Made by a program: the position numbers and the translations under genes. This document shows positions 40,745-50,101 of a DNA stretch of 64,000 bases, piece by piece. The stretch is from Palsa-504 sp963806335. Its GTDB lineage: Bacteria; Actinomycetota; Actinomycetes; Streptosporangiales; Streptosporangiaceae. The notes under the pieces were generated by a model, which saw only the letters and a list, made by a program, of their open reading frames with translations, was not told the DNA's origin and did not search any database. The stretch covers positions 186,001 to 250,000 of the forward strand of contig CAWDXO010000006.1 of the NCBI GenBank assembly GCA_963806335.1, in the 5' to 3' direction. The stretch's first letter is position 1. Each line of letters starts with the position of its first letter.

Positions 40745-43173
40745 CAGGCGCGCATGCGCTGGCCCGCCGGGTCGAGCACCGGTTCGGAGAGCAATCTCGC
40801 CGGCCGGCGCTGGCCGATGATCTCCACCTCGAACATCGCGCCGGGCACCGCGAGCTCGCTCGGCACGTAGCCGAACGCTAGCGAGCGGCGGCTGTAGTGC
40901 GCATACGCGCCGGACGTCACCCAGCCCGCCACCGCCCCGTCGTGCCAGATCGGCTCGTCGCCGAGGGCGTCGGCCGGTTCGGCCGGTTCGGGGGTGATGT
41001 CGAAGTAGCCGAGTGTCCGGGCCGGGCCGCGTGCCAGCTCCGCCTCCACCGCGGCGCGGCCGATGAAGTCATGATCGAGCTTGAGCGATCGGTTCATTCG
41101 TGCCTGCACCGGCGTGTAGATCGGACGGTACTCGCGCGCCCACGTGCCGAACATCTTCTCCATGCGCAGCGACATCAGCGCCCGGAACCCGAACAGGCCG
41201 ATGCCGTACGGCTGCCCGGCCTGCCACAGCAGATCGAACAGAGCTCGCTGGTACTCCGGTGCGACCCAGATCTCGTAGCCAAGATCCCCGGTGTAGGTCA
41301 TCCGGCCGACGTAGGCGGGGATCATCCCGATGTCGATCCGGCGGAAGGTCATGAACGGGTAATCCTCGGTGGCCAACGAAGCGTCGGTGACCGATTGCAG
41401 CACGTCGCGGGCGCCCGGACCGGCCAGCGAGAGGCCCACCAGAGACAAGGCCAGCACGTCGAACCTCACCCCGTCAGCGAGGTGGCCGCCAAACCAGCGC
41501 GCGTGATGCGCTTCGGCGATCTGCGAGCCGAACAGGAAGAAATCGTCGGTACCGACCCTCGCCACGGAAAACTCCCCGACGATGTGACCGTCCGGATCTA
41601 GGGCGGCGGTGAGGTTGATCCGGCCGACGCGCGGCAGCCGGTTGGTAAACAGCCGCTGCAGCCAGTCGGCGGCCCCGGCACCAGTCACGCGGTACTTGGC
41701 GAAATTGGAGCACTCGGTGAGCCCGACGCGTTCGCGCACCATGGTGCATTCGTCAGCGACGACCGGGAAGGCGTTGGAGCGACGGAACGTCACATCCTCG
41801 CGCGGCTCCGCCCCCGGCCGCTGGAACCACAGGGGATGCTCGAGCCCGAAGCTCGCACCCCATACCGCGTTATGGGCGGTGAGCCGGTCGTAGACGGGCG
41901 TGGTGTGCAGTGGCCGGCCGGCCGGGAGCTCCTCGTTGGGGAAGGTGATCCGGAACCGGCGGCTGTAGTTCTCCCGCACCTTGGCGTTGGTGTAGGCCAG
42001 GTTCGCCCAGCTACCGAAGCGGGCCACGTCCATGGCCCAGATGTCTTCACCCGGATCGCCGTCGACCATCCAGCGCGCGAGGGTGAGGCCGACCCCGCCG
42101 CCCTGCGACAGGCCGGCCATCACCGCGCAGGCCGCCCAGCAGTTGCGCACGCCGGGCACCGGGCCGACCAGCGGATTGCCGTCCGGCGCGAAGGTGAACG
42201 GCCCGTTGATCACCTTCTTGATTCCCACGCTGGCCAGCGCCGGATAGTGCTTGAACGCGACCTCAAGCGACGGGGCGATCCGGTCGAGATCGGGGGTCAG
42301 CAACTGCTGGTCGAAGGTCCACGGCGTCTGGCGGGGCGACCAGGGCACGCACGCCTGCTCGTACGTGCCGAGCAGCATCCCGCCGCCCTCCTGGCGGATG
42401 TAGAGCTCGCCCTCGAAGTCCATGCTCATGGGCAGATCGCGGCCGGTGGCCGCGTTGTACTCGGCCACCTCAGCCATGTCTTCGGTGATCAGGTACATGT
42501 GCTCCATGGCCAGCACGGGCAGCTCCAGGCCGATCATCCGGCCCACCTCACGAGCCCACAGCCCGCCGGCGTTGACGATGTGCTCGGCGTGGATCTCGCC
42601 GCCCTCGGTGATGACATCCCACGTGCCGTCGGCGCGCTGACGAAGATCGCTCACCCAGGTGTGCTGGTAGATCTCGGCGCCGGCCTGCCGCGCGCAGCTG
42701 GCGTAGGCCCAGGTGACCCCGGTCGGGTCGACGTGACCCTCGGCCGGGTCGAAGAGCGCACCGACGAAGTACTGCTCCTCCAGCAGCGGGAACAGCTGCT
42801 TGGCCTCGGCCGGCGAGATGATCTCCATATCTATGCCGAGGTAGCGGCCGCGGGCCTGAGCCATCCGCAGCCAGTCCATCCGCTCCCGGTCACCGGCCAG
42901 CGTCAGCCCGCCCGACATGTGGATGCCGCAGTTCCGGCCGGAGCGCTGCTCGATCTCCCGGTACAGCCCGACGGTGTACTGCTGCAGCTTCGCGACATTA
43001 GGGTCACCGTTGAGCGTGTGCATGCCGCCCGCAGCGTGCCAGGTCGAGCCGGCGGTGAGCTCCTTGCGCTCGACGAGCACGACATCCGTCCAGCCGAGCT
43101 CGGTGAGGTGGTACAGGACCGAGGCGCCCACCACACCGCCGCCGATGACGACTACCTGCGCGGAAGATTTCAT
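40744..43173 (-). CDS. Dimethylglycine/sarcosine dehydrogenase-like flavoprotein
   Basis: A protein of 809 residues. N-terminal DAO domain with VVVIGGGVVGASVLYHL and GSTWHAAGGMHTL, followed by a FAO middle and GcvT-type folate-binding C-terminal domains (MVRERVGLTECSNFAKYRVT, MTYTGDLGYEIWV, FGFRALMSLRMEKMFGTWAR, GRAAVEAE). This architecture belongs to dimethylglycine and sarcosine dehydrogenases, which pass the methyl group to tetrahydrofolate. ATG at 43173. It is divergent from the BHMT gene, consistent with betaine demethylation. Confidence 0.9.
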   Translation of the reverse strand: MKSSAQVVVIGGGVVGASVLYHLTELGWTDVVLVERKELTAGSTWHAAGGMHTLNGDPNVAKLQQYTVGLYREIEQRSGRNCGIHMSGGLTLAGDRERMDWLRMAQARGRYLGIDMEIISPAEAKQLFPLLEEQYFVGALFDPAEGHVDPTGVTWAYASCARQAGAEIYQHTWVSDLRQRADGTWDVITEGGEIHAEHIVNAGGLWAREVGRMIGLELPVLAMEHMYLITEDMAEVAEYNAATGRDLPMSMDFEGELYIRQEGGGMLLGTYEQACVPWSPRQTPWTFDQQLLTPDLDRIAPSLEVAFKHYPALASVGIKKVINGPFTFAPDGNPLVGPVPGVRNCWAACAVMAGLSQGGGVGLTLARWMVDGDPGEDIWAMDVARFGSWANLAYTNAKVRENYSRRFRITFPNEELPAGRPLHTTPVYDRLTAHNAVWGASFGLEHPLWFQRPGAEPREDVTFRRSNAFPVVADECTMVRERVGLTECSNFAKYRVTGAGAADWLQRLFTNRLPRVGRINLTAALDPDGHIVGEFSVARVGTDDFFLFGSQIAEAHHARWFGGHLADGVRFDVLALSLVGLSLAGPGARDVLQSVTDASLATEDYPFMTFRRIDIGMIPAYVGRMTYTGDLGYEIWVAPEYQRALFDLLWQAGQPYGIGLFGFRALMSLRMEKMFGTWAREYRPIYTPVQARMNRSLKLDHDFIGRAAVEAELARGPARTLGYFDITPEPAEPADALGDEPIWHDGAVAGWVTSGAYAHYSRRSLAFGYVPSELAVPGAMFEVEIIGQRRPARLLSEPVLDPAGQRMRA

Positions 43174-43206
43174 CGAGGCATCCCTACGTCTAAATTTTCC
43201 CGGTAC

Positions 43207-43224
43207 AGTCGTTCCGACTATAAG
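43207..43224 (+). promoter_or_regulatory. Promoter/operator between dehydrogenase and BHMT genes
   Basis: The 69-base divergent gap holds the inverted repeat AGTCGTTCCGACT (43207-43219), overlapping TATAAG (43219-43224), a plausible -10 element for the BHMT gene. GGAGGTG at 43230-43236 is its ribosome binding site. The overlap suggests repression, perhaps by the TetR protein encoded in the cluster. Confidence 0.42.
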
Positions 43225-43242
43225 ACCCTGGAGGTGTCGTGC

Positions 43243-44277
43243 ATGGGTAGGCTTCTCGATCGGCTCGCCGCCGGACCGGTGATCTGCGCCGAGGGATATT
43301 TGTTCGAGTTCGAGCGCCGCGGCTACCTGCAGGCCGGGGCGTTCGTACCCGAGGTGGTCCTCGAGGAGCCCGATATGGTAGCCGGGCTGCACCGGGAATA
43401 CGTACATGCCGGATCGGACGTGGTTGAGGCGTTCACTTACTACGCCCACCGCGAGAAGCTGGCGGTGATCGGCCGCGAGGGTGACCTCGAGTCGATGAAC
43501 CGGCAGGCGCTGCGTATCGCTAAGGAGGTCGGCGCCGAGCACGACTCCCTGGTGGCCGGCAATATCTGCAACACCAACGTCTATGACCCGGACGATCCCG
43601 CGACGCATAAGGTCGTCCGCGACATGTTCGCCGAGCAGGTCGGGTGGGCCGCCGAGGCCGGCGTCGACTTCGTGATCGCCGAGACCATCGACTACCCCGG
43701 CGAGGCATTGCTCGCGCTGGAAGCAATCAAGGCGCACGGCCTCGATGCGGTGGTCACACTCACTATTCATCGCCAGCCCATCGTCCGCGGGGGCGACCCG
43801 ATCGGCGAGGCATGTCGTCGCCTGCAAGACGCCGGGGCCGATGTGGTCGGGCTGAACTGCATCCGCGGGCCCGCCACCATGCTGCCGCTACTCGGTGAAA
43901 TCCGCGCCGCGTGCGACGGCTACATCGCCGCCTTGCCGGTGCCATACCGCACGACAGAAGCCGAGCCAACGTTCCAATCGCTCACCGACCCACATTGCGA
44001 CCTGATCCCGGATGGGCAGCCATTCCCGACCGCGCTAGACCCGTTCCTCGCCAACCGCTACGAGATGGGCGCGTTCACGACGGCAGCGGCTGCGCTCGGA
44101 GTCAACTACTTCGGCATCTGTTGCGGCTGCGCACCCCACCACGTCCGCGCGATGGCCGAGGCACTCGGCCGCACGCCGCCGGCGATCCGGTTCAGCGCGG
44201 ATATGAGTCGGCACGCCTACTACGGCACCGGCGAACGGATCAGCCGGCATTACCGGGAGTTCGCCAAAGAGCTCTAG
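43243..44277 (+). CDS. Betaine-homocysteine S-methyltransferase-like protein
   Basis: A 344-residue member of the homocysteine methyltransferase family. Zinc-binding cysteines lie at about 206 (GLNCIRGP) and 293-294 (GICCGCAPHHVRAM); ICAEGYLFEFERRGYLQAGA begins the barrel. Such enzymes transfer a methyl group from glycine betaine to homocysteine, giving dimethylglycine, the substrate of the divergent flavoprotein. Start ATG at 43243 with GGAGGTG. Confidence 0.88.
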   Translation: MGRLLDRLAAGPVICAEGYLFEFERRGYLQAGAFVPEVVLEEPDMVAGLHREYVHAGSDVVEAFTYYAHREKLAVIGREGDLESMNRQALRIAKEVGAEHDSLVAGNICNTNVYDPDDPATHKVVRDMFAEQVGWAAEAGVDFVIAETIDYPGEALLALEAIKAHGLDAVVTLTIHRQPIVRGGDPIGEACRRLQDAGADVVGLNCIRGPATMLPLLGEIRAACDGYIAALPVPYRTTEAEPTFQSLTDPHCDLIPDGQPFPTALDPFLANRYEMGAFTTAAAALGVNYFGICCGCAPHHVRAMAEALGRTPPAIRFSADMSRHAYYGTGERISRHYREFAKEL

Positions 44278-44501
44278 AAACGCGGCGGACAACGCGACGC
44301 TCCGATATTCGGCGGCGTGGGCGGCCGGCCGCTAGGGCGGCCCGGCGGCGTGGCGGGGTCCTTGGCGGTGACGAAGCCGCGTTAGGTGCTGCTGATCACC
44401 CGGGACAAGCACTACGGTTCGTTCGGCCAAAATTCCAATTATCCCGAACGGGCAGTGGTGCTACGGCCTGAGCCTGTGCATGAGGAGCGGAGGTGGGCGT
44501 C

Positions 44502-45164
44502 TTAGCTGCCCACGATGCCCCTGACGCCGTCGATGATGAGAAAGACGCCGACCGCGGCGGACACGATCGCGAAGACCGCGGGGCCGGCGTGGCTTAGACG
44601 CTCCTTCAGCTCGGACAAGTGCGCCTTGGCCTCCCCGGGACGCCGGGCGAAGTACAAGAAGATCAGGCCGACGGTGGCCGTCGAGATCAGGGCGAAGGCC
44701 AAGAAGGCGAAGACGACGATAAGGAACGCCGAATGGTGACGGACCAGAACCACGGCGGCGGCGGCGGTCAGCGTCCACGGCTGCTCAAGGACCCCGACGG
44801 TGGCTGCCTCCCACGGATGGAGCTCCTTCAGGTGGGCACTGAACCTCTTGGTGACCTTCGAGGGCTTCCTGGGCTGATTCCGGCGTCTCCATTGCCGCGC
44901 GGCAGCAAACACGAGGACGGCACCGAGGAGGATCTCTACGGCCTTCACCGCCGTACTGCCGCTCCCATGTTGAGTGGCGCGGGCCCCCCCGATGGCATAG
45001 CTCACGGCGAACACGATGGTCAGCGAGACGCCCCAGCCGATCAGGAAGGCGACCGCGTTGACGGATGCCCTGGTCGTGGCGAGCAACAGGATGAAGACGA
45101 CGATCGTGCTCGGGGACACGCTGGCCAGCAGGCCGAGCACCGCTACGCTGATTACCAGGCTCAT
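44502..45164 (-). CDS. GAP/Sap-family membrane protein
   Basis: A 220-residue protein with six likely transmembrane helices (for example VAVLGLLASVSPSTIVVFIL and FLIVVFAFLAFALISTATVG). It matches the GAP family (sulfolipid-addressing protein Sap in mycobacteria), LysE-like exporters thought to aid lipid transport. No partner gene is adjacent. Confidence 0.8.
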   Translation of the reverse strand: MSLVISVAVLGLLASVSPSTIVVFILLLATTRASVNAVAFLIGWGVSLTIVFAVSYAIGGARATQHGSGSTAVKAVEILLGAVLVFAAARQWRRRNQPRKPSKVTKRFSAHLKELHPWEAATVGVLEQPWTLTAAAAVVLVRHHSAFLIVVFAFLAFALISTATVGLIFLYFARRPGEAKAHLSELKERLSHAGPAVFAIVSAAVGVFLIIDGVRGIVGS

Positions 45165-45579
45165 GGGGCTTCCTGCCCGGCGGACGCCATCAGCCTACGA
45201 CTTGTCCATGGGGCCAACGGCGCAGATTCCGTGTCTGCCTTAGGCATCCAGGCCTCCTGGGCTCACTGCCGCTGGCGGCACCCCGCATTGATCCAGCCTC
45301 AAACGTCATTTCGCCTTCCGCTCCAGCATGGCGTGAGCGTGCTTCAACCCTGCAGACCCAAGCTGGCCGGACCTGCTTCACCAGGCCAGAGCAGGCCGGC
45401 CCGCCACTCCGGGACCTAGGTCCCAGCCGCGGTGCGGTGCTGCGCAGGCGTACCGACCCCGCGTAAGCGAACTGGCAACAGCTCGGTGATGATGCCGGAA
45501 CACCTCACTCTAACGCTGCCCTGCGATTGCGTGAGCTGACCCTCGGCGCCTGCCCCTCTCACCTTGGGTAGGCCGCAGC
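45165..45579. other. Gap with no recognised gene
   Basis: No coding frame, RNA or strong repeat is recognised here. It probably contains the promoter of the Sap-like gene at its left end. Confidence 0.4.
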
Positions 45580-45681
45580 CTTGATCTGCCGGGCCACCCG
45601 AACATCCGCGACAAGCACCATCAGGCGACGCCGCTTGGCTGGGCCAGGCACTTCAACCAGGCCGCCCTGGCCAAGCTACGC
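45580..45681 (+). pseudogene. Remnant of an ankyrin-repeat gene
   Basis: The frame from 45580 reads LDLPGHPNIRDKHHQATPLG then WARHFNQAALAKLRR. HPNIRDKHHQATPLGWARHF is close to the repeat consensus of bacterial ankyrin proteins (DKHxxTPLGWAxxFG). Only one repeat is left, and its end overlaps the oppositely oriented gene at 45653. Confidence 0.45.
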
Positions 45682-46069
45682 CGTCCCCATTCGGACCGGG
45701 AAGCGGCACGAGGTGCTTGTCATACGCGGCTAGTGCCGCCTGGAGCGTGCGGGGCCCGCGAAGCCACTGAAGCCGGGGCGGGATCTCGGCATAATCCAGG
45801 TACGGATGGTCGCCGCAGCCGGGGCAGATGAGCTCGAACAGGCCGGTGTAGCCGCCTTCGAAGCGGCCGTCCACGATGCGGGCCGGCTGGCGCCGCAGGA
45901 ACGCTGTCCGGCCGTGGCCGGGCTGACCGGCAGGCGCGAGCGTCATGCCGCCGGGCCCCATCCGCAGCCACGGGTCACGGCGGTCACGCGGGTCTGGTGC
46001 GGGGACGGCGGCCAGGCGGGGAGCCGGTCCGGTAGGTATCACGGTGTCAGGGGCGCCAGGACTGCTCAC
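45653..46069 (-). CDS. Conserved hypothetical protein with a Cys pair
   Basis: A 138-residue protein. The C-terminal half (ARIVDGRFEGGYTGLFELIC, PGCGDHPYLDYAEIPPRLQW) contains a CPGC pair that may bind zinc. I recognise this half as a recurrent actinobacterial pattern without a known function; the N-terminal half is Pro/Ala-rich and may be partly non-native. Confidence 0.58.
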   Translation of the reverse strand: MSSPGAPDTVIPTGPAPRLAAVPAPDPRDRRDPWLRMGPGGMTLAPAGQPGHGRTAFLRRQPARIVDGRFEGGYTGLFELICPGCGDHPYLDYAEIPPRLQWLRGPRTLQAALAAYDKHLVPLPGPNGDGVAWPGRPG

Positions 46070-46654
46070 TCAACTCACCACCAGGCGGGTAGTACCGACC
46101 GCTGCCGGGGCCTAGAGCAGCGGTGTCCGCTGTTGCCAGCGGTTACTGCGGCTCGCGGAGGCTATGCGGTTCGCCAGCCTGTCAGCGAGCTTTCGTGCCA
46201 TTGGTGGACTGCCAGTCCGGTTAACGCGTGAGCCGCCGCTCATCACACTGCACCTATCCGCCGCGGCGGATGGCGCCCGGGCCAGTCAGCCTTACGTAGT
46301 TACTGTCGCCCACAGCGGAGGAGGCCGCATCATCCCAATGGTATGATTTCGGCCCGATGCACGAAGTTCGGGGCTCGTTATGACGGCGACTTGCATGGGC
46401 GCTGGTGTGCGCCGGTCCAGTCGCAGCCTGCCAAGCTGGGACTGTGGCCAGGACCGCCGCCAGCTCGGTGATCCGTACCGTTGTCCCATCTTCGCCCTGC
46501 TCCTAGTGGCCGTCTCCCTGGGCCTGTCTACCTTCGCTGCGTCAGTAGGTACGAGCAGGACAGCCTGCTCATGACCGGTCTATCGTTGCGCTTGACCTGA
46601 TCCGCAGGTTGGGAAGAGCATGGAGCGGCAGACCATTGGGGGCACCGTCGGACC
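46070..46654. other. Gap with a possible transporter remnant
   Basis: No intact gene is seen. Around 46490-46555 the plus-strand frame reads FALLLVAVSLGLSTFAASVG, which resembles the first helix of MntP-type manganese exporters, but it is followed directly by unrelated sequence and a stop at 46572. The rest should contain the promoter of the LuxR gene at 46655. Confidence 0.35.
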
Positions 46655-48931
46655 ATGATCAATAGCGACGTGCGTGAACAGGCCGGCCGGTCGCACCGGT
46701 CGGCCGGGCCGGTGTTCGACCTTCTGCCGTCCAAGCTCCGCCGTCCAGTGGTCAGGCCCGGGACCGTTGGTCGTCTGGCGCTGCTCGAACGACTTAGGCG
46801 CGGCCAGCCGTATCCGATCGTGTCGGTGGTGGCGCCCGCCGGCTACGGGAAGACGACAGTCTTGTCGCAGTGGGCCGAGCGCAATGGCCAGGCGTTCGCG
46901 TGGGTGTCCGTCGATGACGGGGACAACGACCCGAAGGTCTTGCTCAGCTACGTCGCGGAAGCGCTTAATGCGGTCGAGCCGATCGACGGGCGGGTGTTCG
47001 ATGCGCTCGCCTCCCCGGTGAGCTCGGTGCCCGGCTCGGTCGTCCCCCGGCTCGGATCCGCGTTCTCGTCGATGACCTCGCCCGTGGTGCTGCTCCTGGA
47101 CGACGTGCATACCCTGCACAACTCCGAATGCCGGGCCGCGCTGTCGGTGCTGGCCGATCACGTGCCGTCCGGCTCACGGCTGGCGCTGGCGGGCCGGGCC
47201 GAGCCGCCGCTGCGGATCGCGCGGCTGCGCGCCGAGGGCAAGATCCTGGAGATCGGCCCCGGGGACCTGTCGCTGACCTCCGACGAAGCGTCGTCGCTGT
47301 TGCGTAATGCTGAGGTGGCGCTGGGTGAGGACGAGGTGGCCGAACTGCACCGGCGGACCGAGGGCTGGCCGGCCGGTCTGTACCTGGCAGCTCTTTGCCT
47401 GCGGGCGGGCGGCCCGCTGGCGAGCGCGGCGGTCTCCTTCGGCGGCGGCGACCGGCTGGTGAGCGAGTACATCGAGTCGGAGTTCCTGGCGCGGATCTCC
47501 CGCCGGCAGCGGGTGTTCCTGACCCGGACCGCGGTGCTGGAGCGCATGTCCGGGCCGCTGTGCGAGGCGGTGCTCGAGCAGAGCGGGTCCGCCGTGACCC
47601 TGGCGGATCTCGCCCGGTCGAACTTGCTGCTGGTGCCGCTGGACCGGCGCGGGGAGTGGTACCGCTACCACCACCTGTTCCGCGACATGCTCTTGACGGA
47701 ACTGCACCGCCGGGAGCCCGGCCTGATCCCGGTCCTGCAGCGCCGCGCCGCCGGCTGGTGCGCGGGGAATGACCTGCCCGAGGAAGCGCTGGAGTACTCG
47801 ATGGCGGCGGGCGACGTCGAGATAGTCGCTGGCCTGGTGGAGAAACTCGTCGTGCCGACTCACCGGCAAGGCCGGATCCCCACCGTCGACCGGTGGCTGC
47901 GGTGGCTGAAAGAGCGGGGCGGGATCGAGGGACATCCGATGGTCGCGGTGCTGGCCGCACTGTTTTGCGCGTTGACGGGGCGGCCGGCCGAGGCCGTGCG
48001 GTGGGCCGACGCGGTCGACCGCTGGCAGTACGGAGACCCGGCGCGGCCCGGTGATCCCGCCACCGAGGCATGGGCCGCGGTGATGCGGACCTTCTTGTGC
48101 CGTCGCGGGGTCGAACAGATGCGCGCCGATGCCGACGAGGCGGTGCGGAGGTTCGCGGCGCAGAGCTTCGTGACGCCGGCGCCCGCGTTTCTGCAAGGGA
48201 TCGCGCGCCTCCTTTGCGGCGATGTCGATAGTGGCGACGTGTCCCTAGAGGATGGGATCAGCCTCGGGGAGGAAGTCGGTGCGCACGAGGATGTCGCGCT
48301 CGCCCTGTGCGAACGATCGCTGGTGGCGATCGCGCGCGGCGAATGGGGACGGGCCGAAGTTTTCGCCGATCAGGCAAGCGCCGTTTTGCGCCGGACCGGG
48401 ATCGAGGAAAGCTACGCAACCCCCCTTGTCTGCGCGGTGCAGGCCCGCGCGGCCATGCACCGGGGAGATGTCCCGGCGGCGCGCCGGGAGCTCGTCACCG
48501 CTCAGCGGCTGCGGCATTTGCTGACCTACGCCCTGCCCTACTTCGCCGTGCAGACCCGGATCGAGCTCACCCGCGTCCATTTCGCGCTGGCTGACCTGGC
48601 CGGGGCTAGGACGCTCATGCGGGAGGTCGATGAGCTGCTCAGGCGCCGGCCCGGCCTCGGAACCCTGGCCGGGGAGGCCAAGGCGCTCCGGGCCCGGCTG
48701 GCGAAGGAGCGGGGGTCAAGCGCCGCCGGAGCATCGGCCCTGACCGCTGCCGAGCTCCGCCTGCTGCCGATGCTCTCCACGCACCTGTCGTTCCCCGAGA
48801 TCGCCCGGGAATTGTTCCTGTCTGGTAACACCATCAAGTCCCAGGCGATTTCGATCTACCGGAAGCTGGGCGCCGTCTCCCGCAGCCAGGCGGTCACCCG
48901 ATCCCGTGAGCTGGGGCTCCTGGAAGGGTGA
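46655..48931 (+). CDS. Large LuxR-family regulator (MalT/LAL type)
   Basis: A 758-residue regulator. STAND-type ATPase with Walker A APAGYGKTT near 60-68 and Walker B VVLLLDDVH, a helical TPR-like middle region, and a C-terminal LuxR HTH (AELRLLPMLSTHLSFPEIAR, LFLSGNTIKSQAISIYRKLG). It begins in the MalT manner with LLPSKLRRPVVRPGTVGR. Such proteins are signal-responsive activators. Its target may be the small gene downstream at 49013. Confidence 0.93.
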   Translation: MINSDVREQAGRSHRSAGPVFDLLPSKLRRPVVRPGTVGRLALLERLRRGQPYPIVSVVAPAGYGKTTVLSQWAERNGQAFAWVSVDDGDNDPKVLLSYVAEALNAVEPIDGRVFDALASPVSSVPGSVVPRLGSAFSSMTSPVVLLLDDVHTLHNSECRAALSVLADHVPSGSRLALAGRAEPPLRIARLRAEGKILEIGPGDLSLTSDEASSLLRNAEVALGEDEVAELHRRTEGWPAGLYLAALCLRAGGPLASAAVSFGGGDRLVSEYIESEFLARISRRQRVFLTRTAVLERMSGPLCEAVLEQSGSAVTLADLARSNLLLVPLDRRGEWYRYHHLFRDMLLTELHRREPGLIPVLQRRAAGWCAGNDLPEEALEYSMAAGDVEIVAGLVEKLVVPTHRQGRIPTVDRWLRWLKERGGIEGHPMVAVLAALFCALTGRPAEAVRWADAVDRWQYGDPARPGDPATEAWAAVMRTFLCRRGVEQMRADADEAVRRFAAQSFVTPAPAFLQGIARLLCGDVDSGDVSLEDGISLGEEVGAHEDVALALCERSLVAIARGEWGRAEVFADQASAVLRRTGIEESYATPLVCAVQARAAMHRGDVPAARRELVTAQRLRHLLTYALPYFAVQTRIELTRVHFALADLAGARTLMREVDELLRRRPGLGTLAGEAKALRARLAKERGSSAAGASALTAAELRLLPMLSTHLSFPEIARELFLSGNTIKSQAISIYRKLGAVSRSQAVTRSRELGLLEG

Positions 48932-49012
48932 CGACCTGATCTCATCCCGCTAGGGGGATGCAGCCCGTCTCGGCATGAGGTGCAATGGTGTCTCGGCGGC
49001 GGGCGGAGGCAG

Positions 49013-49357
49013 ATGGGCCAGACGGCGAGATTCCACGAGACGTTGCGCAGGCTGGCGATGATCGACGAAGGCTTCGTCCAAGGCGAAGCCGGGCTCGGGC
49101 TTGACGCGGGCGGGACATCAGCCCTGGATCACAGGACCGCGGCGCTGCTTCAGCTGGGGGTGTCGGTGGCCATCGGGTCGTCGGCGATCTGCCTGGAATG
49201 GAGCGTCGGCCGGGCGCTGGCAGCGGGCGCGACGGAGGACGAGATCGCTGACGTGCTGCTGGTGATCGCCCCGGTGGCCGGGCTCGGCCGGGTCGTCTGC
49301 GCGGCTCCCGACGTGGCGACCGCGCTCGGATACGACATCGCGGCCGCGTTGGAGTGA
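49013..49357 (+). CDS. Carboxymuconolactone decarboxylase-like protein
   Basis: A 114-residue helical protein (LRRLAMIDEGFVQGEAGLGL, LDHRTAALLQLGVSVAIGSS, VGRALAAGATEDEIADVLLV). The pattern fits the AhpD/CMD fold, but the redox Cys-x-x-Cys is missing, so peroxidase activity is unlikely. It lies 81 bases after the LuxR gene. ATG at 49013 with GGAGG nearby. Confidence 0.75.
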   Translation: MGQTARFHETLRRLAMIDEGFVQGEAGLGLDAGGTSALDHRTAALLQLGVSVAIGSSAICLEWSVGRALAAGATEDEIADVLLVIAPVAGLGRVVCAAPDVATALGYDIAAALE

Positions 49358-49394
49358 CGTCCTAATGCCGACGTTCCTGATCTTGACGCGGGCA

Positions 49395-49814
49395 TCAGCC
49401 CGGGCTGACGTCCAGGGCGGCAGGCAGCGCGGGGGTGACGTCGGTGTGGCCGAAGTCGTTCCCTTTGAACAGCAGTGCTTGCCCGGCGGTCTTGGCCAGG
49501 GCGTACGCGAAGCAGTCCCCGAAGTTCAGGCCGGCCTTATGGCCGCTGCCCTTGCCGAAATCGCGGTATGCGTCACGGGCGATGCGGGCCTGATCGCGGG
49601 TCACTGGTTCAACGTGCAGCTCCGCGGTCTGCACGAGTTCGTCAAAGCGGCGGCTGGCGACAGGGTCCCGGCTGGCGTCGATGACGACCGCGGTCTCCAG
49701 CCAGTTCGCGGCGGAGATACGCCTGTCCCGTGCGCTCTCAATGGCATGGGCCATCTCGCTGGCGTCTGGCTCGGCGCGCAAGATCGCGATGAGGGCGGAC
49801 GTGTCGATGATCAC
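49395..49814 (-). CDS. vapC: VapC-type PIN-domain toxin
   Basis: A 139-residue PIN ribonuclease with all acidic positions: Asp4 in IIDTSALIAIL, Glu in NWLETAVVID, Asp in GLNFGDCFAYALA, and Asp in LLFKGNDFGHTD. VapC toxins cut tRNA or rRNA. The GTG start overlaps the antitoxin stop by four bases. Confidence 0.9.
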   Translation of the reverse strand: MIIDTSALIAILRAEPDASEMAHAIESARDRRISAANWLETAVVIDASRDPVASRRFDELVQTAELHVEPVTRDQARIARDAYRDFGKGSGHKAGLNFGDCFAYALAKTAGQALLFKGNDFGHTDVTPALPAALDVSPG

Positions 49815-50065
49815 GCGGGAAGCCCGTGCTGGTCGTAGAGCAGGTCACCGTGATCGGCGCTGCGGAACGGCTCGCGGAGCCGGGGCGCGGTATCCGCGCC
49901 GATAGCCAGGAGCCGGTCAGCCAGCCCGGCCTCGCGGAGGTGCCGTACCCTGTCCAGGCGTTCGCGGACAGCGATAGTCACCGCCGTGGTCTGTGTCTCG
50001 CCGGTCAGTGCGGCGAGTTCCTGGACCAGCTGGTGAGTCTCGGCATTCTTAATATTGAGGCTCAT
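49811..50065 (-). CDS. vapB: VapB-type antitoxin
   Basis: An 84-residue protein, MSLNIKNAETHQLVQELAAL then TGETQTTAVTIAVRERLDRV, the N-terminal pattern of the Rv0623/PSK family of VapB antitoxins; the C-terminal SADHGDLLYDQHGLP is the toxin-binding tail. ATG at 50065 with GGCGGA upstream. Confidence 0.9.
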   Translation of the reverse strand: MSLNIKNAETHQLVQELAALTGETQTTAVTIAVRERLDRVRHLREAGLADRLLAIGADTAPRLREPFRSADHGDLLYDQHGLPA

Positions 50066-50077
50066 GTTCCGCCTTTC

Positions 50078-50101
50078 TACCCTGCTCTTTCTACCAGGGT
50101 A
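50078..50101 (-). promoter_or_regulatory. Candidate VapB operator
   Basis: TACCCTG (50078-50084) and CAGGGTA (50095-50101) form a perfect inverted repeat just upstream of the vapB start, and on the minus strand GGTAGAAAG occurs twice (direct repeat) across it. This is the usual layout for an autoregulated toxin-antitoxin promoter. Confidence 0.5.

Noticed and set aside
44420..44450. Terminator hairpin after the BHMT gene (CGTTCGG/CCGAACG)
   Set aside because: Only seven pairs around a 17-base loop and more than 140 bases from the stop; too weak to annotate.
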